From positions 3,169,501-3,233,500 of the forward strand of contig NZ_CP110921.1 in the NCBI RefSeq assembly GCF_026247885.1: 64,000 nt of DNA, read 5' to 3'. Positions 9,943 to 18,139 of this stretch are shown in pieces. The notes under the pieces were generated by a model. That model saw nothing but the letters and a program-made list of their open reading frames with translations. It was not told the DNA's origin and ran no database searches. The first letter of the stretch is position 1; every line of letters begins with the position of its first letter. The stretch is from Methylococcus mesophilus. Lineage in GTDB: Bacteria; Pseudomonadota; Gammaproteobacteria; Methylococcales; Methylococcaceae. The translations under genes and the position numbers were made by a program.

Positions 9943-10659
9943 TCAGAAGCCAACGAACAAAGACCCCATAATGAGGTTGTGCATGGTCTGATGCTGGTGG
10001 TCAGAGCTGTCTATATACTGGTTCATATAGCCGAGCTCAACCCGGAAACCGGGATCGAACGTCCATCCGCCGCCGATGAATCCGCGATTCTGATTGAACC
10101 CAGCCTGGCCGCCCCAATAGGTGCTGTTTATGTTCACAAATACTTCATCCCAGGCGATCATGCTCAATCGAGGCTCAAAATCGAAAGGACGCATATAGCG
10201 GAGCATCTGCCGAGGCCGGTAGCGCGGTTGATCCCCTCGCAGGAAGTTTGTCTCGAACATCGTCCGAAAAGTCACGGTTCCGAAATCGGTTGGCAATACA
10301 TATCGGAATGCCGGCCACACATCCTGCTGTGCTACATAAGGCTGGCCCACGTTCTGAGTGGGCAGATAGGTATAGCCGAGCCATAGCGTGGCCCTGTCGC
10401 TGAGAGAATAACCCAATGCAGCGCGCGCCATACCCTGGTACCAATGTTGCCAGTCGTTATCCCAACGCATTTGACCCTCAAGCCATAAGCGTCCCTTTTC
10501 AAGACTGGGATCGATGAAGCCGAGACCGCCCTCTGCTACAACTTGTCCCCAACTGCCCCAGTCGTTCGCGGTTATTTCGGCGTTGGCTCCGTTACAAGGG
10601 AGCAGAGCAAGAAATACGGCTGAGCAGCTTGCTCGAAAGTTCTGTTTATCTATCGACAT
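9943..10659 (-). CDS. DUF2490-like outer-membrane beta-barrel protein
   Basis: A 238-residue exported protein. It begins with a signal peptide (hydrophobic SCSAVFLALLPC, cleavage likely near ANA-EI), then shows the alternating aromatic-strand pattern of a beta-barrel (GSWGQVVAEGGLGF, RLWLEGQMRWDNDW, ATLWLGYTYLP) and ends with a C-terminal Phe, typical for outer-membrane insertion. The pattern fits the DUF2490 family, whose role is not established. A GAGGT ribosome site precedes the ATG at 10659. Downstream of the lipoprotein gene on the same strand, so the two may share a transcript. Confidence 0.75.
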   Translation of the reverse strand: MSIDKQNFRASCSAVFLALLPCNGANAEITANDWGSWGQVVAEGGLGFIDPSLEKGRLWLEGQMRWDNDWQHWYQGMARAALGYSLSDRATLWLGYTYLPTQNVGQPYVAQQDVWPAFRYVLPTDFGTVTFRTMFETNFLRGDQPRYRPRQMLRYMRPFDFEPRLSMIAWDEVFVNINSTYWGGQAGFNQNRGFIGGGWTFDPGFRVELGYMNQYIDSSDHQHQTMHNLIMGSLFVGF

Positions 10660-10689
10660 GACGTGACCTCGATTTTGAGAGATTGGCGG

Positions 10690-11022
10690 CTATTTTATAG
10701 TTATGTAGCAAACGCTTCGGTCGCGGCATTCGACGGTATATGAAATCTGCTTCCCACAGCCAGTGACCTGGACATCATACTCGCTGTAAAGCTCGCCTAG
10801 AGGAATTCCTGGTACTTCTTTTGGTTTTATGACTTTGGTCTGGGTGTGAGTACATTCCAAATCTGTTGCCGCGCGCCGCTCCGCAGTCTGGGTGGCAGTT
10901 TTCATGTTCTCTTTCAATAATTCGGCGTCGCTTATGCACCCGGCTGACATTCCGGATAATATGGTTGCCAGGAGCGGAGCAGCGTTCCATTTCAATGCCG
11001 GTTTCGAAATATATGTCGGCAT
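10690..11022 (-). CDS. Small predicted lipoprotein, function unknown
   Basis: A 110-residue product with an N-terminal basic and hydrophobic stretch followed by a lipobox-like LSGMSAGC, so it is probably lipidated at Cys and anchored in the outer membrane. The mature part has four further Cys residues (near LECTH, TGCGK, VECRD and SVCYI), which could form two disulfides in the periplasm. An alternative GTG/ATG-region start at 11049 would add nine residues; neither start has a strong ribosome site. Family not recognised. It lies 30 bp upstream of the DUF2490 gene. Confidence 0.55.
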   Translation of the reverse strand: MPTYISKPALKWNAAPLLATILSGMSAGCISDAELLKENMKTATQTAERRAATDLECTHTQTKVIKPKEVPGIPLGELYSEYDVQVTGCGKQISYTVECRDRSVCYITIK

Positions 11023-11049
11023 AGGTAGTCGAGATTCAATTATTCGCAT

Positions 11050-11814
11050 GGTTGTCCCGGTTCAGGATTTCATCCCGCTAATACGCGGGACCTCGATGGA
11101 GGTCGGCAAAGCAGCGGAAGCGCGCGAGCCCCTGGTTTAGCGCGTAAGGTGACGGCGTCATGGCCTCCGTTCTTCTAGATAAGCAGAGCCAATGCCAAGG
11201 TGCTTCGTATGGAATCACCGATGCACAGCCGGGCCGTAGTCGATTTCCCGGGCATGGATTGTGATCCCAGACATATGATTCAAAAGAGATGACGTTGTTC
11301 GTCGCGTCGGCTTCAAGGGACCGGGAGATTCTGGAGCGATCTGGCCGGTGGGGCGTAAGAACCTGATGCCATCGGAGACTGCAACCAGTATGGTGCTTCC
11401 GCCGACATGTGCCCGAGGTGAAACCGTTACTAAGGTTTTCTGGCGTACCCTCACACGTGCTGCAACGCCTTCGTGGGGCAGCCTGGGTCAGGATGAGAAT
11501 ATGCGATGTTGATTGATTCTGCCTCGGTGAGCACTGTATTCGAGCCGTGGTTCGTCATGCGTCTCTTCCAGGCAGTATTTGTCTGTAGCGAAACGGCCGG
11601 CCATGAAGGGAGCGTCCCGGAATAGGGGGCCGCGGTCTGGGCTCGTTGCAAACAATCCGTCGCTGAGACCGATGTCATCGATTCGATTGGACGTGCGGGA
11701 TTTGGGCGAATAGCATTCGAAGTTGAAAGGAACCCGGTTTTCCGGGGAGGTCATCGGATGTCACCCAGCGAGACCGGCTGATGATCGGTCTCTCAATAAC
11801 AAGAGGATCAAGCG
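11050..11814. other. Intergenic region upstream of zwf, no gene assigned
   Basis: About 765 bp between the lipoprotein gene and zwf. Three short leftward open frames (around 11215-11454, 11451-11678, 11488-11754) overlap one another, lack family resemblance and lack good ribosome sites, so I do not call them. Just before zwf there is an inverted repeat, GAGACCG at 11770-11776 and CGGTCTC at 11786-11792, followed by an AGAGGA ribosome site. It could be a small hairpin or operator in the zwf leader. Confidence 0.4.
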
Positions 11815-13296
11815 ATGAGTCAGCTCCAACTTCCCAAGTCATTCAACCTGGTGTTTTTTGGCGGTACCGGCGATTTGGTCACCCGCAAGCTTCTACCGGG
11901 CATGTATCAGTGCGACAGGAATGGTCAGTTGGTACCGGATGGGCGTATCTACTGCCTCGGCAGGCAGGACCTGACGCAGGAGATGTATGTGGCGAAAATC
12001 GAGGAAAAAGCCCGTGAGTTCATTCCGACGGTGGACTGGAACGATGAGATGTGGTCAGCATTCCTCTCCCGCTTGCAATATGTCCGGGTGGATGCCGGCG
12101 AACCGGCCGGGTATGCCGTTTTGAAGGAGGCTTTGGAGCGAAGTCCGGCAGAGGTGAATGTGTTTTTCCTGTCCGTAGCGCCATCGCTGTTCGCCACCGT
12201 CTGCGACAATCTGGCTCGGCAGGGGCTCAACCGGGCGGACTGCCGGGTAGTACTGGAGAAGCCACTGGGACACGATCTCGCCTCCAGTAACGCGATTACA
12301 GCGGCGGTGGGTAAGCATTATCGGGAAAACCAGATATACCGGATAGACCATTACCTGGGCAAGGAATCGGTACAGAACCTGATGGCGCTGCGATTTGGCA
12401 ACGCACTATTCGAGCCCTTGTGGCGGCGGGAATGGATCAGCAATGTGCAGATTACCATAGCCGAAGAGGTCGGGATCGGCAGTCGCGGCGGGTTTTACGA
12501 AGGCACGGGGGCGCTGCGCGATATGGTGCAAAACCATCTGCTGCAACTACTTTGCTTTATTGCTATGGAGCCCCCCGTTAGCCTGGATTCCAACGCGATC
12601 CGCGATGAAAAACTCAAGGTGTTGGAGTCGCTGATACCATTTAAGGAAGAAGACGTATTCAAGAAGACCGTGCGCGGACAGTATCGCGCCGGCAAGTTGC
12701 AGGGAAAACCGGCAGTGGCGTATACCGCAGAAGCCGGCATACCGCCGGACAGCAAGACCGAAACCTTCGTGGCGATCAAGGCCGAGATCGCAAACTGGCG
12801 CTGGGCAGGGGTGCCGTTTTACCTCTTCACCGGCAAGCGCCTGCCTACGCGGTTGGCGGAAATCGTGATCAATTTCCGAGATGTTCCCCACCAGATATTT
12901 CCTGTGGCGCCAAGCGCTGCTGGGGCGCCAGCAAAGCTGGTGATCCGTCTGCAGCCTGATGAATACATACGTCTTTATTTGTACGCTAAGCAACCGGGCG
13001 ATACGATGGAACTTCAGCCGGTGTATCTCGACCTGAATTTTGCCGGTGCGTTCAAGAACAAAACACGGCGGGCGGAAGGGTACGAACGTTTGCTGATGGA
13101 CATTATCCGAGGCAATCAATCGCTGTTCGTGCGGCAGGACGAATTGGAGCAGGCTTGGCGCTGGGTGGAGCCGATCCTGAATGCTTGGGCTTCGGATCCT
13201 GCCGGGCCCGCGCTGTACGCGGCCGGTACCTGGGGACCTGCCGCCTCAGCGGAGTTGTTGTCGCGAGACGGGTTCTGTTGGCACGACGAAGAATGA
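11815..13296 (+). CDS. zwf: Glucose-6-phosphate 1-dehydrogenase
   Basis: This enzyme oxidises glucose 6-phosphate to 6-phosphogluconolactone with NADP, the entry step of the oxidative pentose phosphate and Entner-Doudoroff routes, in the cytoplasm. The 493-residue product has the N-terminal nucleotide-binding motif FFGGTGDLVTRKLLP, the active-site motif RIDHYLGKE near residue 175 with the catalytic His-Asp pair region, and a full-length C-terminal beta-sheet domain. Length equals the family norm. An AAGAGGA ribosome site precedes the ATG. It stands alone, followed by a strong hairpin terminator; no pgl, edd or eda gene is next to it. Confidence 0.96.
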   Translation: MSQLQLPKSFNLVFFGGTGDLVTRKLLPGMYQCDRNGQLVPDGRIYCLGRQDLTQEMYVAKIEEKAREFIPTVDWNDEMWSAFLSRLQYVRVDAGEPAGYAVLKEALERSPAEVNVFFLSVAPSLFATVCDNLARQGLNRADCRVVLEKPLGHDLASSNAITAAVGKHYRENQIYRIDHYLGKESVQNLMALRFGNALFEPLWRREWISNVQITIAEEVGIGSRGGFYEGTGALRDMVQNHLLQLLCFIAMEPPVSLDSNAIRDEKLKVLESLIPFKEEDVFKKTVRGQYRAGKLQGKPAVAYTAEAGIPPDSKTETFVAIKAEIANWRWAGVPFYLFTGKRLPTRLAEIVINFRDVPHQIFPVAPSAAGAPAKLVIRLQPDEYIRLYLYAKQPGDTMELQPVYLDLNFAGAFKNKTRRAEGYERLLMDIIRGNQSLFVRQDELEQAWRWVEPILNAWASDPAGPALYAAGTWGPAASAELLSRDGFCWHDEE

Positions 13297-13382
13297 CGCC
13301 ACGCAATAAATAATCCGCTCTTTCAGTGGGAGGCTTGGTGGTATGGCTACAACCGAGCTGCGCCGTCGACGCGTTGGATTGC

Positions 13383-13413
13383 AAATATCCCCCGGCATAG
13401 CCGGGGGATATTT
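13383..13413. terminator. Bidirectional hairpin terminator
   Basis: A perfect 14-bp stem (AAATATCCCCCGGC and its complement) with a 3-base loop, between the convergent ends of zwf and the thaumatin-like gene. The A and T tracts at the ends let it serve both strands. Confidence 0.85.
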
Positions 13414-13428
13414 GATAATACGATGCGC

Positions 13429-14526
13429 TTAAAATATAGATACTGTGTATGCGGAAACCGTTGGCTGGGTATATAGGCAAGGCGGCTGCGCATTGACATG
13501 GCCTTCTTGTGGATATGCGCTGCCCGGGCAGCCAGACCCGGTAGGTGGGTTTTGCGGGCCGGTGCAGATATCACAGCCTGCCGGGAATACGCCGGGGTTA
13601 TTTTGATTATTGAATTCCGATGTAACTGTTATCGCGTTTCCGGAGGAAGGGGTGATCGTCATGCTATAGTTAAATCCGTTAACCAGGCTGATGTCATACC
13701 AGTCACTTCCTGCAGTATTCAAATTCAACTCGGCCATCGTCAATCCAGTACCTCCACCGCATGTTGACCAAGGGACGATATCGGCAGAGATCGCTACATT
13801 GAGGTTTCCTTTCGTCAATGCGAACGATTGTGAATTATTGGGGCTGGTTGCGCCGAGCTGGAATTGGCAGATATAAGGATTCGGATTCGTCCAGTTGCAT
13901 ACAGGGAAATCGGCGCGAGTATATGCTCCCATCGTGCCATTGTTGAAGCCAATATAAACGGTTATGGTTTTACCTGAATTATTTTCGATGGTTAGATTTT
14001 GATTGGTCGCCGATGCTGTTTCAAGCAAATTATCTGAGCAGCTGAATGTCATGCTGCTATCGTCAACTGTGGTGGAGGGGGTTTTTTTATTGGATTTATT
14101 GGCGAGAAAAGTTACAGTGTGCTCGCCTTGGCTTAAATTTTGAAATATGCAGGTATCGGCGACTGATTTTGTGTTCTTGGTCCCATCAGCCAGATCAAAA
14201 TTCAGGCTCCGAACACAAGAGCCTGAAACCGGCGGGGCTTGATTGTCAATCGTGAGTGCGAAGTTATAGCTGCTGGGTCCGAGGTTATAGCGCCTATTTT
14301 TTCCTCCGATCGGTGGATAAACGTCAGCGCTTCCAGTGACCACACAGTTCGTTGAACCGGAATTCACGGTAAATTTTTGCTTGTTGATCTCTGTCCAGGT
14401 ATCGGTATCGGTAATCTGAATGTTGGTAGAATTCTGTGAGCCGCCAACTCCATTCGCGAGCGCCATTGGAGTGAATAGAGCGATGAAGGTTATTGCAAAA
14501 AAATGCCCAAGGTTTCTTTTTTTCAT
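13429..14526 (-). CDS. Secreted protein with C-terminal thaumatin-like domain
   Basis: A 365-residue exported protein. The start MKKRNLGHFF at 14526 gives a clean signal peptide (FAITFIALFTPMALA) and has a TAGGAA ribosome site; an upstream in-frame start at 14559 would spoil the signal. The first ~170 mature residues are Ser/Thr/Asn-rich beta-type sequence. The C-terminal half carries thaumatin-family hallmarks: MAELNLN, then DWYDISLVNGFNYSMTI, then Cys-rich segments including GSGCPGSAYPQ and a final strand YTVSIF. Thaumatin-like proteins of bacteria are extracellular and often have glucan-binding or unknown roles. Lower GC and many Asn/Thr codons set it apart from its neighbours, suggesting acquisition. 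Confidence 0.78.
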   Translation of the reverse strand: MKKRNLGHFFAITFIALFTPMALANGVGGSQNSTNIQITDTDTWTEINKQKFTVNSGSTNCVVTGSADVYPPIGGKNRRYNLGPSSYNFALTIDNQAPPVSGSCVRSLNFDLADGTKNTKSVADTCIFQNLSQGEHTVTFLANKSNKKTPSTTVDDSSMTFSCSDNLLETASATNQNLTIENNSGKTITVYIGFNNGTMGAYTRADFPVCNWTNPNPYICQFQLGATSPNNSQSFALTKGNLNVAISADIVPWSTCGGGTGLTMAELNLNTAGSDWYDISLVNGFNYSMTITPSSGNAITVTSEFNNQNNPGVFPAGCDICTGPQNPPTGSGCPGSAYPQEGHVNAQPPCLYTQPTVSAYTVSIF

Positions 14527-14605
14527 GATCTTGGTTCCTAGGTCAGAATTTGGTGACACCGAATGGAGTCAGCCGCCTTTTCATGGGGGTCCCATCATGT
14601 GTGTG

Positions 14606-14693
14606 GGTTCCCCTCCCAAGGGAAACCCCCCGTGTTACAGGCGGAACATCGGGGGGCGAGCCGGCTCCTCCTGGCGAGTTTAGTCCCGCCGGC
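14606..14693 (-). promoter_or_regulatory. Structured leader: consecutive hairpins upstream of thaumatin-like gene
   Basis: Three foldable elements follow one another. 14606-14627 has an 8-bp stem, with one G-U pair in minus-strand RNA. 14626-14656 has a 7-bp G/C stem extended by TGTT/AACA, with one bulge. 14660-14693 has GCCGGC arms. The first and second share two bases, so they are mutually exclusive, as in attenuators and riboswitches. The region lies between two leftward genes, so it may instead end the upstream transcript. It matched no riboswitch consensus I could recall. Confidence 0.4.
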
Positions 14694-14760
14694 CTCAGAA
14701 CGTCTATACATCAATTATGCGTAAAAATGCCATAGCCAGCCCGCCAAACAATCATCGCGA

Positions 14761-15726
14761 TTAGCAACCGCCAGACGGCGGAGAAATGGAAAACGGGCCG
14801 TTCGGCAGTGTCACCCAGGAGGTACTGCCGCAAAAGGAAGCTTGCATTGAAAATCCTGATGGCAAATTGGTGCTCCCCGTGACCGGCCCTGAAGCCGGCA
14901 GGGTCACCCTGACTTGGATGGCGCCCTGGAACAAGCCCGTCGGATTAAAGCTTTGTCCATCAATACCGGTCGTCCCGATGAAGAGGTAGTTGCCCTCCGT
15001 GAATTCGGTCATCAGCGACCCCTGGGACAGGGTGACATTATCGAAGGACAAACCGAAAGTTCCGCCATTCGAGGTCCAGGAGATGGCGAGGGGAACCGTA
15101 CCACCTGTGGCGTCGATATACAGCGAGGCGCGCCCGAAGCGCGTTGGGACGCTGCCGTCCGCACGCGCTGCCAGGGTAGCGAGCGATGCGCGGGAAGTCT
15201 GCGTCAATGGATGCACCTCGTAGCTGACGGTGTCGGACCTTCCGCGGAACTGCGGTGCTGCCAGTTCGAGCAGGATGACATTGCGGCTGGCCGGTGCGTC
15301 CGTGATCTCCAGTGCGGCGGTCGCTTTCGCCTCCCCGAAGATATCTTTCCAGCCGGAGACGAACGATACCAGCTCCCGAGAGTTGACGACCTGCTCGGGT
15401 GAGTTGCCAAAACCGGACAGCCTGGGAGCGGAACCACGCAGCGTCAGTAGCCACCGTTCGCCGTGGCGTTGCAGCAAACCGCGCTCGGCTTGATGCACAT
15501 AGAGCGACGGCTTGGACGGTCCGGAGGCAAATTGGCCGGGCGGGCCGAGGGAAAAATCGGCCGCTTCGACAACAGCAGCGCCGCTGCCGAGACCGGCAAC
15601 AGGCACAAGTGCGGCGGCGAGAAGTGTCCCTCTCCGCAGGGCAGAGAGGACCTGCGGTGGGAAGCGAACGACGGTGTGAAATTGTGTCAGGGTGAGACGC
15701 CACATCAGGAAGGAGCTGCCGTGCAT
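14761..15726 (-). CDS. Secreted protein of unknown function
   Basis: A 321-residue exported protein. A basic N-region is followed by a hydrophobic segment (GTLLAAALVPVAGLGSGAAV) and a likely cleavage after VEA-AD. The mature protein is beta-rich, with repeated strand-like stretches such as RWLLTLRGSAPRLSGF and VSYEVHPLTQTSRA, and ends with a Cys-containing tail (ASFCGSTSW, final GGC), which could form one disulfide. A GAGGT ribosome site precedes the ATG at 15726. I do not recognise the family. It lies directly upstream of the thaumatin-like gene on the same strand; both are exported, so a shared surface or extracellular role is possible. Confidence 0.62.
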   Translation of the reverse strand: MHGSSFLMWRLTLTQFHTVVRFPPQVLSALRRGTLLAAALVPVAGLGSGAAVVEAADFSLGPPGQFASGPSKPSLYVHQAERGLLQRHGERWLLTLRGSAPRLSGFGNSPEQVVNSRELVSFVSGWKDIFGEAKATAALEITDAPASRNVILLELAAPQFRGRSDTVSYEVHPLTQTSRASLATLAARADGSVPTRFGRASLYIDATGGTVPLAISWTSNGGTFGLSFDNVTLSQGSLMTEFTEGNYLFIGTTGIDGQSFNPTGLFQGAIQVRVTLPASGPVTGSTNLPSGFSMQASFCGSTSWVTLPNGPFSISPPSGGC

Positions 15727-15786
15727 TTTTCGTGTACCTCGGTCTGTAGTCGTAAGATTCTGCTGATTTCAATTTGAGAGGGAATT

Positions 15787-16116
15787 ATCCGTCTTTTGCG
15801 GAGGCCCCTTTATCATCCGTCTTCGAATTGGAAGCAGATGCGCCATTGGTCGTTGATGCGGATGCGGCATTGGCTGTTCCGATCACCTCGCAGGGCTTCG
15901 AGGCAGTTGCCGGGTGGAACTCTCAAGCTCTCGATCTGTTGAGACTTGGCGCAGCCATGCCAGTTTCCGCCGTGCTACCAAGATGAACGGCTACCACTGT
16001 TCTTGCTGACAGTGTTCGGTAAGAACGAGCAGGCCAACCTTACGAAAGCGGGCCGAAGCAGTCTCGCGAAGCTGGTAGACGTGCTGGACTCACTGGCATT
16101 GGAGAAGAAACGATAA
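15787..16116 (+). pseudogene. Decayed HigB/RelE-type toxin gene
   Basis: The clear part is the 3' end: QDERLPLFLLTVFGKNEQ followed by ANLTKAGRSSLAKL and a stop at 16114-16116. This matches the C-terminal strand and helix of HigB-type mRNA-interferase toxins (LLTVFxKNE). Upstream, fragments resembling the family (FAEAP-type N-terminus, PGGTLKL) lie in different frames with an in-frame TGA between them, so the gene cannot give a full toxin. The antitoxin remnant follows directly. Confidence 0.45.
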
Positions 16117-16119
16117 GCA

Positions 16120-16394
16120 ATGCATTTGAAAGTATGGCGTAGGGGCTTAAGGAGGCTATTGCGCTGACTGAGGGGCAACCTGTTCCGCCGAAGACGCATC
16201 GCCTGGATGAGGTGAACGTGGCGGAGCTGCACCATAGCCTGGGTCTGACACCGATGGAGTTTGCGGCGAAGCTGCGGATCAGCGTCGGAAAACTTCGCCA
16301 TTGGGAGCGGGGAGACCGTAAGCCGCACGGCCCAGCTTTGACTTTGCTACATGTAGGGGCGAAGGAACCAGGGGCGGTGTCGCGGGCTTTGGGT
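16120..16394 (+). pseudogene. Decayed HigA-type antitoxin with in-frame stop
   Basis: The translated frame gives the usual antitoxin layout: a short N-terminal helix, TAG at 16140-16142, then GLKEAIALTEG and an HTH segment (LGLTPMEFAAKLRISVGKL, then RHWERG) ending in the family-like KEPGAVSRALG. The HTH part is well preserved, so the amber stop is probably recent. A restart at ATG 16212 would give an HTH-only product, but the natural stop is lost and the frame runs on to 16511 into the repeat element. Confidence 0.55.
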
Positions 16395-16460
16395 TGGATC
16401 ATAAAACTACACAATAAAAAAGCGGCTTTTGTAAGTGGCTGTTTTTACTGGGGGGTTGGT

Positions 16461-16578
16461 AGATCGGTGGAACACGGAACCGAACCCGCGTCCGCTTTCA
16501 GGAGCAGATAGTAACGCCTTGGCCTTGAGAGCGTGGATTCGATGATTTGGCCGAGTCGCTGATCAATGGAGCGGATCA
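16461..16578. repeat. 118-bp repeat, copy A
   Basis: This is nearly identical to 47297-47414, in the same orientation, with about a dozen substitutions in 118 bp. It begins AGATCGGTGGAACACGG and ends GCGGATCA. It abuts a truncated prlF fragment here and the 3' end of the DUF3883 gene at the other copy. On the minus strand both copies keep an open frame containing PSRPRRYYLLLKADAGSVP-like sequence with mostly conservative changes, so it may be a remnant of a coding sequence. It could also be the end of a mobile element. Confidence 0.75.
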
Positions 16579-16648
16579 ACAGTTGCAGTCGCTGGTCGGC
16601 GACGTCGAAGTCGATCTCGACGCCGCCTTGTCCGCAGACGATGAATGA
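16579..16648 (+). pseudogene. prlF: prlF antitoxin, C-terminal fragment
   Basis: The reading frame ending at TGA 16646-16648 codes LQSLVGDVEVDLDAALSADDE, matching the C-terminal tail of PrlF/SohA antitoxins (VEVDLDxxLxxDDE). It overlaps the yhaV start as ATGA, the normal arrangement of a prlF-yhaV pair. The whole AbrB-like DNA-binding N-terminus is missing, replaced by the 118-bp repeat. Confidence 0.65.
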
Positions 16649-17178
16649 GCAGCGGTGAGTCCGATCCGCTGATTGTCAACGGCTGGGCAGTTTTTGCCCA
16701 TCCGTTGTTCCTGGATCAGCTTGAAACGCTGATCCGACAGGTCGAGGGGTTCAAGAGTAAAGACCCGAATGGTGTTACCCAGAAGAACGCCACCATGCGC
16801 CTGGCGGCCATCGCCAAGCTGACATTCGAAGTGATTCCGCAGGAGCCGGCCCGACCCGAATATCGACAAGGTGCTAGCCTCGGCGAAGACCGCAAACACT
16901 GGTTTCGTGCGAAGTTCTTCCGGCAATATCGGCTGTTTTTTCGATACCACGCGCCAAGCAAGGTGATCGTGTTCGCGTGGGTCAACGATGACGACACCAA
17001 GCACGCCTACGGGAGCAGCGACGATGCCTACCGAGTCTTCCGCAAAATGTTGGAGAGCGGCCATCCCCCTGACGATTGGGATCGGCTACTGGATGAGGCA
17101 CGTGTAGAAGCGAACCGCCTTCAACAAGTGGCTTGCGCAGGCTGCAACGGCAACGTCCTGAATTTATACGACAATTGA
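16645..17178 (+). CDS. yhaV: YhaV family type II toxin
   Basis: YhaV is a ribosome-dependent mRNA interferase normally held inactive by PrlF. The 177-residue product carries the family features: an N-terminal NGWAVFAHPLFLDQLETL, the central segment RKHWFRAKFFRQYRLFFRY, and the VIVFAWVNDDDTKHAYGSS motif with a downstream YRVFRKML helix. It is slightly longer than the usual ~155 residues because of a Cys-containing tail (ACAGCNGN). The ATG overlaps the stop of the truncated prlF. The toxin looks full length while its antitoxin is not, so expression must be silenced, the toxin must carry a hidden defect, or an antitoxin acts in trans. Confidence 0.85.
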   Translation: MSSGESDPLIVNGWAVFAHPLFLDQLETLIRQVEGFKSKDPNGVTQKNATMRLAAIAKLTFEVIPQEPARPEYRQGASLGEDRKHWFRAKFFRQYRLFFRYHAPSKVIVFAWVNDDDTKHAYGSSDDAYRVFRKMLESGHPPDDWDRLLDEARVEANRLQQVACAGCNGNVLNLYDN

Positions 17179-17374
17179 GCAGTTGAAACTTTATTCCAAC
17201 CCCATTCTTATGGCGACCTGAGGGGCCGTGGGGTACGGAATAAAGTCGGAGCTGGGGTGCAGCCAAACCCGGCTCCGGCTTGATATTCGTCCGGATCGGG
17301 CTTTACGGGTCAGCCAGTACCATTACCGGCCAGAACAATGCCTGATAGGCGGGAAGAGTTTCAATGCTGTTTTG

Positions 17375-17761
17375 TTACCAGAGCCGGCGGATGCCGTAAC
17401 TATCGAACAGGATTTCGTTGCTGATCAGGGGCAGGTTCTCGGCTTGAGCCTGAGCAATCAACATGCGGTCGAAAGGGTCTCGGTGCGGCCCCGGCAGGCC
17501 GCCGGCGCGCAAAGCGTGGTCGGTCGAGATGGCGAGCGAGGTGAATCCCTGCTCAGCCAAGCATTCGCGAAAACTGGCCGCGACTTCTACCGCGCCTGGC
17601 AGCTTGCCGATCCGGACCTTGGTGGCGATTTCCCAGGCCGATGCGGCGCTGACTAAGACGATGTGATCCGGCACGCTGATCCATTCTCTCGCGGGGACCG
17701 ACAAGCGTTCGTTGCCATCCAGCCACCACAGCAGCGCATGAGTATCCAGCAAGGCTTTCAT
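17375..17761 (-). CDS. vapC: VapC-like PIN-domain ribonuclease toxin
   Basis: A 128-residue PIN-domain protein. The acidic active-site residues are visible: Asp in LLDTHALLWW, Glu in SAASAWEIA, Asp in RDPFDRMLIAQA, and a late Asp in FDSYGI. This fits VapC toxins that cut tRNA or rRNA. The start overlaps the stop of the antitoxin gene by four bases (ATGA), so the pair is coupled. Both genes appear intact. Confidence 0.88.
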   Translation of the reverse strand: MKALLDTHALLWWLDGNERLSVPAREWISVPDHIVLVSAASAWEIATKVRIGKLPGAVEVAASFRECLAEQGFTSLAISTDHALRAGGLPGPHRDPFDRMLIAQAQAENLPLISNEILFDSYGIRRLW

Positions 17762-17994
17762 TCAGACTCCCAAGCGCGTAGTTCCTCGTCCGGCAACGGT
17801 TCAAAAAATTCGGCCCCCACAACCGCGTGGCCACGCATGGCGCCGAAACGACGCGCTTGGCCCGCTCCACGCAGCGGAACGAGTTTGACTAGCGGCTGCT
17901 TGCCGCGAGCGATGATGACTTCCTCACCCGCGCAAGCTTCGTCGATGAGGCTGGAGAGGTGAGTCTTAGCGTTGTAAACGGTGTACGTACTCAT
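17758..17994 (-). CDS. vapB: VapB/Phd-type antitoxin
   Basis: A 78-residue antitoxin starting MSTYTVYNAKTHLSSLIDEA, the usual Phd/YefM-type DNA-binding fold, followed by GEEVIIARGKQPLVKLVP and an acidic C-terminal tail that would wrap the toxin. The start at 17994 was chosen because it aligns with the family; the open frame upstream to 18069 has no ribosome site. The short upstream region to 18079 contains TTGACCAACATAATTGGTCAA, a perfect palindrome around 18002-18022 that is a probable autoregulatory operator. Confidence 0.85.
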   Translation of the reverse strand: MSTYTVYNAKTHLSSLIDEACAGEEVIIARGKQPLVKLVPLRGAGQARRFGAMRGHAVVGAEFFEPLPDEELRAWESE

Positions 17995-18001
17995 GGATTT
18001 T

Positions 18002-18022
18002 GCTTGACCAACATAATTGGTC
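18002..18022. promoter_or_regulatory. Palindromic operator upstream of vapBC
   Basis: TTGACCAA and TTGGTCAA form an inverted repeat separated by five bases (CATAA), eight bases upstream of the vapB ATG. Position and symmetry fit autoregulation by the VapB-VapC complex. Confidence 0.6.
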
Positions 18023-18139
18023 AAGAAGTATAGTGACAAAATCGGGAGGACGGTAGCATCGTGAGGCATGCGGAGGGGGTGACCTGCTCCCCGAGATTAG
18101 TCCGGTCGTGATGTAGAGTCTGCCTCGATAGGAGGCGGC

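Noticed and set aside
11215-11754. Three short leftward open frames upstream of zwf
   Set aside because: They are mutually overlapping, without ribosome sites or recognisable sequence.
17198-17232. Similarity of CCCCATTCTTATGGCG-type DNA here to 45908-45940
   Set aside because: Only about 11-15 bases match exactly and the rest is loose; too weak to call a repeat, although both sites are near toxin or Fic genes and the 118-bp repeats.
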